This document shows, one piece after another, positions 11,200 to 17,693 of a stretch of DNA of 32,992 nt. How positions within the stretch are numbered: the first letter of the stretch is position 1; every line of letters begins with the position of its first letter. A program made the translations under genes and the position numbers. Origin of the DNA: PVC group bacterium (GTDB lineage: Bacteria; Verrucomicrobiota; Kiritimatiellia; UBA8416); NCBI GenBank assembly GCA_003567805.1, contig PWYP01000141.1, positions 1 to 32,992 on the forward strand, written 5' to 3'. Under the pieces are notes generated by a model that worked only from the letters and a program-made list of their open reading frames with translations, ran no database searches and was not told the origin of the DNA.

Positions 11200-11748
11200 T
11201 TATGCGCGTTCAACCTGCCAGTACTCCAACTCCACCGAAACCAAACGGTCAAAAATAGCCACTGAAACCTTGAGCCGACCGCGCTCAGGATCAATTTCAT
11301 CGACGGTACCACTGAGATTAACAAAAGGACCATCGGTAATCTTAATGGTTTCGCCAACTTCATATGTGACTTTCGGCGCAACCTTCTCTTTCTTCTCTTC
11401 CACCTGATGCAAGACTACATTAACTTCTTCTTCAGGCAACGGAACGGGACGTTCGCCGCCAACAAAGCCGATCACACCCGTGGTTTCCTTAATAAAGTGC
11501 CATGTCCGCTCAATCAACTGCCGGTTCTCGTCATACAACGCAATATTCACCAGCACATAGCCAGGAAAGAATTTCCGTGTGGTCGTCGTCCGAACACCAC
11601 GCTTCACTTCGGAAACCTTTTCCGTCGGGATAATGACCTCACCAATATAATCAGCCATTTCATCAATGGCCACACGCTTCAAAATTCCATCGCGAACCTT
11701 GGACTCTTGTCCGGTCAACGTGTGCACCACAAACCACTGTTTATCCAT
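11200..11748 (-). CDS. nusG: Transcription termination/antitermination factor NusG
   Basis: NusG, 182 aa, binds the RNA polymerase clamp, modulates pausing and, through its C-terminal KOW domain, links polymerase to Rho or to ribosomal protein S10. The NGN domain spans about 1-115 (QWFVVHTLTGQESKV, RKFFPGYVLVN, TWHFIKETTGVIGFVGG) and the KOW domain the last 55 residues (GETIKITDGPFVNLSGTVDE, then GRLKVSVAIFDR). Length and order are ordinary. It is 15 nt downstream of secE, so the pair is cotranscribed. Confidence 0.97.
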   Translation of the reverse strand: MDKQWFVVHTLTGQESKVRDGILKRVAIDEMADYIGEVIIPTEKVSEVKRGVRTTTTRKFFPGYVLVNIALYDENRQLIERTWHFIKETTGVIGFVGGERPVPLPEEEVNVVLHQVEEKKEKVAPKVTYEVGETIKITDGPFVNLSGTVDEIDPERGRLKVSVAIFDRLVSVELEYWQVERA

Positions 11749-11763
11749 TTGCCGTTACCTCTG

Positions 11764-11979
11764 TTACCCTCTCGGCACAAGCCAACGAAGAGCATATTCC
11801 AAAATCGTGTCACTGATGCCCACGTACAAACCAAGCAAAATGACGCCTACAATCACAACTACTGTATGCGTAACAAGAGCACGACGATCCGGCCAGGTAG
11901 AACGCTTCATCTCCAAAACCACTTCATGTAAGTAGTTTTTGAATCGCTTTAACGCTGGCTGTTTCTTTTCCTCACTCAT
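11764..11979 (-). CDS. secE: Preprotein translocase subunit SecE
   Basis: SecE, the small clamp subunit of the SecYEG inner-membrane translocon. I choose ATG at 11977-11979 (71 aa, MSEEKKQPALKRFKN) because GAGG lies 5 nt upstream. A frame opening 30 nt earlier adds ten residues (MGCCRQYEDS) without family resemblance. The conserved amphipathic segment EVVLEMKRSTWPDR is followed by one membrane helix, about residues 38-58. It is the single-helix SecE usual outside enterobacteria. It sits between tRNA-Trp and nusG, the common arrangement. Confidence 0.95.
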   Translation of the reverse strand: MSEEKKQPALKRFKNYLHEVVLEMKRSTWPDRRALVTHTVVVIVGVILLGLYVGISDTILEYALRWLVPRG

Positions 11980-12037
11980 GCTATCCTCGTATTGCCTACA
12001 GCAACCCATGTTGAATCGTTCGTCTCCATGGCTTGCA

Positions 12038-12114
12038 TGGCAGGCCAGGAGGGAATCGAACCCCCAACCCCCGGTTTTGGAGACCGGTGCTCTGCCAAAT
12101 TGAGCTACTGGCCT
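12038..12114 (-). tRNA. tRNA-Trp (anticodon CCA)
   Basis: A full cloverleaf can be folded on the minus strand. The acceptor AGGCCAG (5' end at 12114) pairs with CTGGCCT. There is a D-arm with AGCTC...GAGC, an anticodon stem CCGGT/ACCGG around loop CTCCAAA, and a T-arm with GGTTCGATTCC. The anticodon CCA is at 12078-12080. A 3' CCA is genome-encoded (12038-12040). It lies between rpmG and secE, a frequent position for this tRNA, and is probably processed from the cluster transcript. Confidence 0.97.
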
Positions 12115-12124
12115 AGAACACTAT

Positions 12125-12277
12125 TTATTTGATCTCCCGATGCACCGTGCGTTTCTTGTCGAACCGACAAAACTTCAGGATCTCCAACCGCCCCGGTGTC
12201 TGTGTCTTATTTTTCGTTGTCGTGTAGTTGCGCCGTTTGCACTCTGTACAAGCCAACGTGATCTGTTCTCTGGGCAT
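12125..12277 (-). CDS. rpmG: 50S ribosomal protein L33
   Basis: Ribosomal protein bL33, 50 aa, near the E site of the 50S subunit. The frame runs from ATG at 12275-12277 to TAA at 12125-12127 and starts [20 protein letters not shown], ending VHREIK as in the family. The first zinc pair is present (CTEC). The second pair, usually CPxC, reads CRFD, so the fourth cysteine is an aspartate: an intermediate between zinc-binding and zinc-free L33 types. A GAGG sits very close to the start. It lies between tuf and tRNA-Trp, its usual place before secE. Confidence 0.93.
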   Translation of the reverse strand: MPREQITLACTECKRRNYTTTKNKTQTPGRLEILKFCRFDKKRTVHREIK

Positions 12278-12305
12278 TTCCTCACCGCCCGTCTACGGAC
12301 ACTAC

Positions 12306-12335
12306 AACCCCGTGGCGCATAAACGCCACGGGGTT
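12306..12335 (-). terminator. Strong hairpin after tuf (no clear U tract)
   Basis: A perfect 12-bp inverted repeat, AACCCCGTGGCG / CGCCACGGGGTT with a 6-nt loop, lies 31 nt beyond the tuf stop codon and before rpmG. No run of T follows on the transcribed strand. It could therefore be a leaky terminator, attenuator or 3'-stabilising structure that lowers rpmG-secE expression relative to the very abundant EF-Tu. The structure is certain, the function inferred. Confidence 0.55.
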
Positions 12336-12366
12336 GGCAAAAGCCTTTGTATCCTAATACTCGTTC

Positions 12367-13575
12367 TTACTTGTTGATCTTGGAAACCGTGCCGGCTCCA
12401 ACCGTACGACCACCTTCACGGATCGCAAAGCGCATCTTGTCCTCAAGCGCCACAGGCTGGATTAATTTAACCGACATCTGCACGTTGTCACCAGGCATGA
12501 CCATCTCAACACCATCTGGCAAGGTGATGTCACCCGTCACGTCCGTCGTACGGATATAGAACTGCGGACGATACCCCTTAAAGAACGGCGTATGACGTCC
12601 ACCCTCGTCCTTGCTCAAAATATAAACCTCTGCTTCAAACTCGGTGTGGGGCGTAATAGAACCCGGTTTCGCCAGAACCTGACCACGCTCTACTTCGTCC
12701 TTCTTCGTTCCGCGCAACAAAATACCTACATTGTCGCCAGCTTCACCTTGGTCAAGAAGCTTGCGGAACATTTCGACACCCGTGGCTGTCGTTTTCGTCG
12801 TTGGGTGAATACCAACAATTTCCACTTCCTCGCCAACTTTAATCAAACCGCGCTCGATACGACCGGTAACCACAGTTCCGCGACCTTCAATAGAGAACAC
12901 ATCTTCGATCGGCATCAAGAATGCCTGATCAACGGCGCGTACAGGTTCCGGAATGTAATTATCCAGCGCATCCATCAACTCGGTGATCGAACCGCAACCG
13001 GGATCATCAGGAGCATTTACCTGCGTTGCCGCCAAAGCATCACCACGAATGATCGGGATGTCATCACCTGGGAAGTCATACTTCGAGAGCAATTCACGAA
13101 GTTCAAGCTCAACCAGCTCGATGAGTTCTTCGTCGTCAACAAGGTTGACCTTGTTCAAATACACTACAATTGCAGGCACACCAACCTGACGCGCCAACAG
13201 GATGTGCTCGCGAGTCTGTGGCATTGGACCATCCGTCGCACTACACACCAGAATGGCGCCGTCCATCTGAGCAGCACCGGTGATCATGTTCTTAACATAG
13301 TCTGCGTGACCCGGGCAGTCGACATGCGCATAGTGGCGATTCTCCGAGGAATACTCCACATGGGATGTCGCAATTGTCAGAATCTTGGTAGCATCACGAC
13401 GACCCTGCGATTCAGAAGCTTTAGCAACTTCATCATACGCAATAAACTTACTCAAACCCTTTACACCCTGAACACGCGTAATCGCTGCCGTCAGCGTCGT
13501 CTTACCATGGTCAACGTGACCAATCGTCCCCACGTTCACGTGCGGCTTTGACCTTTCGAACTTCTCTTTAGCCAT
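12367..13575 (-). CDS. tuf: Translation elongation factor Tu
   Basis: EF-Tu delivers aminoacyl-tRNA to the ribosome as a GTP complex. The start is ATG 13573-13575 ([20 protein letters not shown], 402 aa), with GGAG 7 nt upstream; a longer frame adds 11 unrelated residues. G1 is GHVDHGKT and G3 is DCPGH. Switch I has a short insertion and reads [16 protein letters not shown] rather than RGITINTSHVEY; the Mg-coordinating threonine is kept. I associate this form with PVC bacteria. G4, normally NKxD, reads NKVN (codons AAC AAG GTC AAC near 13142-13153). Domains 2 and 3 are ordinary ([45 protein letters not shown]). It lies between tRNA-Thr and rpmG. Confidence 0.97.
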   Translation of the reverse strand: MAKEKFERSKPHVNVGTIGHVDHGKTTLTAAITRVQGVKGLSKFIAYDEVAKASESQGRRDATKILTIATSHVEYSSENRHYAHVDCPGHADYVKNMITGAAQMDGAILVCSATDGPMPQTREHILLARQVGVPAIVVYLNKVNLVDDEELIELVELELRELLSKYDFPGDDIPIIRGDALAATQVNAPDDPGCGSITELMDALDNYIPEPVRAVDQAFLMPIEDVFSIEGRGTVVTGRIERGLIKVGEEVEIVGIHPTTKTTATGVEMFRKLLDQGEAGDNVGILLRGTKKDEVERGQVLAKPGSITPHTEFEAEVYILSKDEGGRHTPFFKGYRPQFYIRTTDVTGDITLPDGVEMVMPGDNVQMSVKLIQPVALEDKMRFAIREGGRTVGAGTVSKINK

Positions 13576-13696
13576 GTTGTATCTCCCTTTTCCTTCTCTG
13601 CCCGTCAACTACGACGTTCTTGTTTGCCTTGCTGTTTACCCAACCGGACACCTCTCCGGCAAAAATCATCTTCTATTGTCTCACGCTATACTGCTA

Positions 13697-13772
13697 TGGA
13701 GCCCATGAGCGGGATCGAACCGCTGACCTCGTCCTTACCAAGGACGTGCTCTGCCGACTGAGCTACATGGGC
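13697..13772 (-). tRNA. tRNA-Thr (anticodon GGT)
   Basis: The minus strand folds as a complete tRNA: acceptor GCCCATG/CATGGGC (5' end at 13772), D-arm with AGCTCAGTCGGCAGAGC, anticodon stem CGTCC/GGACG around loop TTGGTAA, and T-arm with GGTTCGATCCC. The anticodon GGT is at 13737-13739. CCA is encoded at 13697-13699. It sits 121 nt upstream of tuf; tRNA-Thr next to tuf is a common bacterial arrangement. Confidence 0.97.
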
Positions 13773-13915
13773 ATCGCTTTTGCCAGCACGCTCTAATCTG
13801 GAACTGCACGTACGCCTCCGCACCAGACCCTGCATGAGCGGTCCGGTATCGGCACGGCTTCATGTGCCCCACATCTATATTACTTTTTGACCGAATCACG
13901 AGAAAAACAGCCGGT

Positions 13916-13943
13916 ACGTTAACATGCAGCGAAATACTGTCAA
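13916..13943 (-). promoter_or_regulatory. Candidate promoter for the tRNA-Thr/tuf/rpo cluster
   Basis: On the minus strand TTGACA (13938-13943) is followed after 16 nt by TAACGT (13916-13921), a perfect -35 with a weak -10. It is the best sigma-70-like site upstream of tRNA-Thr. The rest of the 177-bp spacer 13773-13949 shows no gene and no second tRNA. Confidence 0.35.
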
Positions 13944-13949
13944 CCATTT

Positions 13950-14936
13950 TTACTGCTTTTCATCACTTTTTTTTGAAGTCCGGTATATGCTGCCCTCTGC
14001 CGTAACAAGTTGATAAAAGTCAGGCCGACCTGCCGCTGGGGTAACGACCCCCTGATCCATTAGTTGCTGCAAACAGAACTGAATTCGGGCAGATGCCGCT
14101 CCAATTCCAAGCGCCATTTCCTCCAATGTACCCCCCCGCCGTGCCAACAATGCCATAATTTGTTCGGATAATGGAGTGATATCCCCGGCATGATCCAATA
14201 AACCAACCGTTTCAGCTGAACGCCCGATAACCACAGCCTTCGGCCCGAAAAACGAAGCATAACGGTGTAGCATCTCCTCGGAAACAGCGTCCGTTCCCGA
14301 CACCGACGGAGGGCGCACCACCGTATTCAATTCAATTCTATCCGCCTCAATCCTGGCCGCGCAAGCCGCTAGCTTCGAAACGCAATCTTCTGATGTATTC
14401 AAACCCGCAACAAACATCACCTCCAACCGAAGCTCCCCTTTGAACTCTTCCCGGAAGGAGACCATCCCTTCCAGGTAAGCATCAAAGGTCAAACCACTGG
14501 CAGGACGATTGACATTGACCATCGAAGCATCATCCCACCCACTCAAAGAAACCTTTACTATATCTGCCCGAGCAGCGCTCTGACGCACATCCGGCATTCC
14601 AAATAAACTTCCATTACTAAGCAAAACGACAGGAATGACGCACATCTCATGAATCGCATCAATAACCATCCCGAATTGCGTATGCAGGGTCGGTTCGCCA
14701 CGACCTGCCAGCGTGATCACATCAGCCACACCGCCACCTCCCAGCCATGCCCGCAGCTCAGCAAGCACGACATCCGTTGGAACATATACGCCGCGCTCCA
14801 TCGTGCAGGTTTGCGTTGGACCCGCCTCACAGAAAACACAATCAAAACTACAGATACGCTGCCCTAACAAATCAATCCCCAAAGAACGACCAAAGCGCCG
14901 TGATGCCACAGGGCCAAATAAATAGCGAAAAGACAT
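13950..14936 (-). CDS. Radical SAM protein (COG0731-like) with C-terminal winged-helix-like region
   Basis: A 328-aa radical SAM enzyme. ATG 14934-14936 is chosen because GGAG lies 6 nt upstream and the family N-terminus FGPVASRRFGRSLGIDL starts there; the longer frame adds 43 unrelated residues. The [4Fe-4S] cluster motif is CSFDCVFC (Cys29, Cys33, Cys36). GRGEPTLH matches the SAM-binding GxGEPT region. The family resembles the Fe-S oxidoreductases grouped with wyosine-synthesis Taw1 (COG0731), but the bacterial members have no settled function. From about residue 245 onward (PLSEQIMALLARRGGTLEEM...) the sequence looks like a small winged helix. It begins just after the ferredoxin terminator, so it probably has its own promoter; a TATGAT hexamer lies there but I see no good -35. 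Confidence 0.85.
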   Translation of the reverse strand: MSFRYLFGPVASRRFGRSLGIDLLGQRICSFDCVFCEAGPTQTCTMERGVYVPTDVVLAELRAWLGGGGVADVITLAGRGEPTLHTQFGMVIDAIHEMCVIPVVLLSNGSLFGMPDVRQSAARADIVKVSLSGWDDASMVNVNRPASGLTFDAYLEGMVSFREEFKGELRLEVMFVAGLNTSEDCVSKLAACAARIEADRIELNTVVRPPSVSGTDAVSEEMLHRYASFFGPKAVVIGRSAETVGLLDHAGDITPLSEQIMALLARRGGTLEEMALGIGAASARIQFCLQQLMDQGVVTPAAGRPDFYQLVTAEGSIYRTSKKSDEKQ

Positions 14937-14974
14937 TCCGTTCTCCAAACCGCAACAGCAAACGCATCGTATCA

Positions 14975-15005
14975 TAAAAAAAGCCGCACGGAAAACCGTG
15001 CGGCT
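14975..15005 (-). terminator. Intrinsic terminator of the ferredoxin gene
   Basis: On the minus strand AGCCGCACGG-TTTT-CCGTGCGGCT (14982-15005) forms a perfect 10-bp stem followed directly by a run of T (14975-14981). It lies 19 nt beyond the ferredoxin stop codon. It is a textbook Rho-independent terminator. Confidence 0.93.
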
Positions 15006-15024
15006 CACCGAAACCAACGCGGCC

Positions 15025-15195
15025 TCAGCCTGCACTAATAGCATCAACCGGACACTCAGGCTCACAGGCCCCGCAGTCTACACACGTATCCGCATCAATT
15101 ACAAACTGGCTATCACCTTCACTAATAGCTTCAACTGGACATGTAGGTACACAGTTACCACATTTCGTGCACGCATCGCTAATTACATATGCCAT
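15025..15195 (-). CDS. 2[4Fe-4S] ferredoxin, clostridial type
   Basis: A 56-aa low-potential ferredoxin that carries electrons between redox enzymes in the cytoplasm. Two cluster motifs, CTKCGNCVPTCP and CVDCGACEPECP, each give CxxCxxCxxxCP. Each is followed by VEAIS or VDAIS, the duplicated half typical of the family. The start MAYVISDAC is normal, and GGAGG lies 5 nt before the ATG. It has its own promoter (15258-15286) and terminator (14975-15005), so it is probably a single-gene unit. The redox partner is not evident here. Its presence fits anaerobic or low-oxygen metabolism. Confidence 0.95.
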   Translation of the reverse strand: MAYVISDACTKCGNCVPTCPVEAISEGDSQFVIDADTCVDCGACEPECPVDAISAG

Positions 15196-15257
15196 AAAAC
15201 CCTCCAGAGTTTACCTGTTCCAACATTTCGCTCGCAACCTGCAAACAGAACGTTCCG

Positions 15258-15286
15258 TTTTTAGACCGAAATAAGATATTCGTCAA
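15258..15286 (-). promoter_or_regulatory. Sigma-70-like promoter of the ferredoxin gene
   Basis: The minus strand carries TTGACG (15281-15286), a 17-nt spacer and TAAAAA (15258-15263). The -35 is one base from consensus and spacing is ideal. Transcription would start near 15251, giving a leader of about 55 nt. Confidence 0.6.
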
Positions 15287-15320
15287 GAGCATACAGCAAA
15301 CAAGAGCAAGTAACCCTAAA

Positions 15321-16049
15321 CTACTTCCCGTGCTCAAGACGACGCGCCAAGCGCTCCGGCAGACCCACTGCACGAATTGCCTCTTGTGTCTTTTCCAGAT
15401 CATATGGAATGCGACGCAACGTAATATGCCGGCAATCCGGTTCATAGATGATATAGGAAGCCCTCGGATCGCCATCGCGAGGTTGTCCTACACTACCCGT
15501 ATTGACGAAACATTTACATCCCAATCGCGTCGTATAGGAACTAAAACTTTTACGCGTAACCTGCCCATCACGCTCAAAAACAACAGGTACATGTGTATGA
15601 CCATGAAAACATACCGATGACGTTTGATAATTAAAATTAGCCTCGGCATCTAGAACATCGATGACGTAGCCCCACCTCTCCGGCATATCTAACGTGCTAT
15701 GCACAATCGTAAATCCATCCACCATGCGAGATAGACGCAGATTTTTCAAATAATGGATCTGTTCCTTCGTTAACTGCTGACGCGTCCAATCAATTACACT
15801 GGCAGCCAATGGATGAAAATCCTCCAAACACTCATCATGCGCCACATAGTGATCATGATTACCACGCACAACGGCCACACAAGTAGAGCGGATCTTCTCA
15901 AGACATTCGGCAGGGTTAGCATTATAACCAACGATGTCACCCACACACACAAACGTATTCACATCATGATCTGCAGCATCGGCATACACTGCTTCCAGGG
16001 CCTGTAGATTCCCATGTATATCGCCAAATATAGCATACCTTTTGCTCAT
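15321..16049 (-). CDS. Metallophosphoesterase (ApaH/YfcE-like fold)
   Basis: A 242-aa calcineurin-like metallophosphoesterase. The two-metal site motifs are all visible: GDIHGN (about 9-14), GDIVGYNANP, GNHDH and the late GHTH (HGHTHVP). The start MSKRYAIFGDIHGN at 16047-16049 is preferred because the family begins just before GDIHGN; a GTG at 16080-16082 would add 11 residues. Relatives hydrolyse phosphodiesters or phosphoproteins, and the substrate cannot be told from sequence. A good promoter lies at 16129-16158. No terminator is evident after the stop. Confidence 0.88.
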   Translation of the reverse strand: MSKRYAIFGDIHGNLQALEAVYADAADHDVNTFVCVGDIVGYNANPAECLEKIRSTCVAVVRGNHDHYVAHDECLEDFHPLAASVIDWTRQQLTKEQIHYLKNLRLSRMVDGFTIVHSTLDMPERWGYVIDVLDAEANFNYQTSSVCFHGHTHVPVVFERDGQVTRKSFSSYTTRLGCKCFVNTGSVGQPRDGDPRASYIIYEPDCRHITLRRIPYDLEKTQEAIRAVGLPERLARRLEHGK

Positions 16050-16128
16050 AACGTTTGTATTCCAGACATATATTGTGAGCACGAGGCTCTATTCAACAAC
16101 GTATAACCTGTATTCGCATCGGACTGGC

Positions 16129-16158
16129 ATTTTAGACGTTTGCTTGCTCCGTCGTCAA
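16129..16158 (-). promoter_or_regulatory. Sigma-70-like promoter of the metallophosphoesterase gene
   Basis: On the minus strand TTGACG (16153-16158) is separated by 18 nt from TAAAAT (16129-16134). Each hexamer matches consensus at five of six positions. The start point would be near 16122, about 73 nt before the chosen ATG. It resembles the ferredoxin promoter next door. Confidence 0.6.
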
Positions 16159-16205
16159 GCCTTCTGCCTGCAACCGTATTGGTATTATATACATACAGAC
16201 ACAGC

Positions 16206-17546
16206 CTAAACAAACTGCAACCTACCAAAACGAGCATAATCATGAAAACTTTTACCGTCTGGCACGGACCAAGCGGAATGCGTTTGCACCCCCTGTTCCG
16301 TATCTATTCGACAAACATTGCCATACCAAACCATGCCAGCAGTCGGAGGCGCAACAGCGATAGGTGCAAATAAAGCAAAGGGTATTTTGATCTCCATGAG
16401 CCACCCGGAAATAGATGCACCACTTTCGGCGGGACCGCCCTGGACAATGACCTGTTTCTGAATCCGCTGCTCCACAGGCATTCCCCAAGGCTGCGCTCCC
16501 TGAAACACACCCATGTGGTTCGTAACGCACAGTGTCAAATCATGTCCCAAGGGAGAGAGCTCATACTCAAGGTAAACACGCTGCCAAGGATCAGGCATTA
16601 CAAAAATCTCCACGACGTCCTCTTTATACAAAGGAGCATTGCCTTCCTCGATCGTGCAATGCAAAGTCTGCGCGCTTGCTTCCACAAGAACATAGAGTGC
16701 TTTTTCGCTATACTGCATCTTCATACGCGTTTCAGGTACAGATCCGCCCTCATGCTTGAGCGGGCGCAAAGCCACCCATGGCAGTGCCTCCCAGGAAGCC
16801 GATGCCTTTCCCTGCGCCACAACATAATCTTGTGTTCGAGGAATTTCGACAGAAGGCAAGGCTGGCGGCCCCTTTAGTTCAGGAACGCGATACTCCGCAT
16901 GCAATGCTTGCAATTTTGCCACATCCAAAACGGCCAATGAATCAACCACAACATGGGCCTGATCCAGAAAATCCTGTTCCCCGAGACCAACGGCCACAAA
17001 ACCGCCACGCAAAGCTGCGGTAATCCCCGCGGGGGCATCTTCGACAACAATACATTCTTCCGGCGTCACGCCTGCCATCCAAGCAGCACCTAAAAACACA
17101 TCGGGATGTGGCTTTCCACGCGTGTGCGTCGTACCATCACTAATAACATCAAAATCACTCGTAATCCCCAGCCCATCCAAAACAGCCCGCGCATTTTTAC
17201 TTGCGGATCCCAACGCCACCTTAATACCAGCCGCACGCAATCCATCTAGTAGCGCGCGCGCACCAGGATATAGATCCGACGCCTTAACCGTCTTGACAGC
17301 TTCCAGATAACAAGCATTTTTACGATCCCCCAAGGCCGTCAATTCGCTTTCACTATATTGGGACGCATGCTCGCCTAGCGCAATTTTCAGACTTTCCATC
17401 CGACTAATGCCCTTCACGAGATTCTCCAAATCAGCAGGAGGTTCAAACCCTTCGCCGCGTACGAGATCAGCCCATGCTTTGGCATGAAAAACAGACGTAT
17501 CCACCAACACACCATCCAAATCAAAAATTACGCACTTTAACCCCAT
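16206..17546 (-). CDS. Beta-phosphoglucomutase fused to a CBM9-like domain
   Basis: A 446-aa two-domain protein. Residues 1-215 are a HAD phosphatase-fold sugar mutase. Residues aligning with Lactococcus lactis beta-phosphoglucomutase are present: Asp9 and Asp11 (FDLDGVLVDT), His21, cap Arg49 (KGISR), Ser114 (GSAS), Lys145 (GKPHPDVF), Glu169 and Asp170 (VVEDAPAGI). It should interconvert beta-glucose-1-phosphate and glucose-6-phosphate, or a related sugar phosphate. Residues about 245-446 look like a CBM9/DOMON-type beta-sandwich (SWEALPWVALRPL, ALYVLVEA, DVVEIFVMP, GWLMEIKIPFALFAP, WYGNVCRID). Such domains usually occur in exported proteins, yet no signal peptide is present. GGGAGG before the ATG supports the start. 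The frame is continuous. Confidence 0.85.
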   Translation of the reverse strand: MGLKCVIFDLDGVLVDTSVFHAKAWADLVRGEGFEPPADLENLVKGISRMESLKIALGEHASQYSESELTALGDRKNACYLEAVKTVKASDLYPGARALLDGLRAAGIKVALGSASKNARAVLDGLGITSDFDVISDGTTHTRGKPHPDVFLGAAWMAGVTPEECIVVEDAPAGITAALRGGFVAVGLGEQDFLDQAHVVVDSLAVLDVAKLQALHAEYRVPELKGPPALPSVEIPRTQDYVVAQGKASASWEALPWVALRPLKHEGGSVPETRMKMQYSEKALYVLVEASAQTLHCTIEEGNAPLYKEDVVEIFVMPDPWQRVYLEYELSPLGHDLTLCVTNHMGVFQGAQPWGMPVEQRIQKQVIVQGGPAESGASISGWLMEIKIPFALFAPIAVAPPTAGMVWYGNVCRIDTEQGVQTHSAWSVPDGKSFHDYARFGRLQFV

Positions 17547-17613
17547 TTTTAACCTCCCGTGAACAGATATACCTATTTACGTGTTATGCTCTCATGTTGT
17601 TGGAAGCACCATA

Positions 17614-17636
17614 GCATGCAAACATGCACATGCAAA
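17614..17636 (-). promoter_or_regulatory. Clustered CATGCA motifs upstream of the phosphoglucomutase gene
   Basis: CATGCA occurs three times within 20 bp (17615, 17623 and 17629), about 70-90 nt before the start of the mutase-CBM9 gene. Spaced hexamer repeats in this position could be a regulator-binding site. No clear -35/-10 pair was found beside them. The function is a guess. Confidence 0.3.
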
Positions 17637-17642
17637 GTCTGT

Positions 17643-17674
17643 AAAAAAAAAGGCACCGGCCAAAAGCCGGTGCC
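17643..17674 (-). terminator. Intrinsic terminator of the amt-glnK-porin operon
   Basis: On the minus strand a 9-bp perfect stem (GGCACCGGC / GCCGGTGCC, arms 17666-17674 and 17652-17660, 5-nt loop) is followed immediately by nine T (17643-17651). It starts 20 nt after the porin stop codon. Confidence 0.94.
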
Positions 17675-17693
17675 CTTTGAGATCCAGACTGGA

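Noticed and set aside
12592..13551. A 319-codon open frame on the plus strand opposite tuf
   Set aside because: It is wholly antisense to EF-Tu, has no family resemblance or ribosome-binding site, and reflects codon bias of a highly expressed gene.
13773..13949. Possible third tRNA or small gene upstream of tRNA-Thr
   Set aside because: No GGTTCGA T-arm, acceptor pairing or convincing coding frame could be found; it is treated as leader and promoter region.
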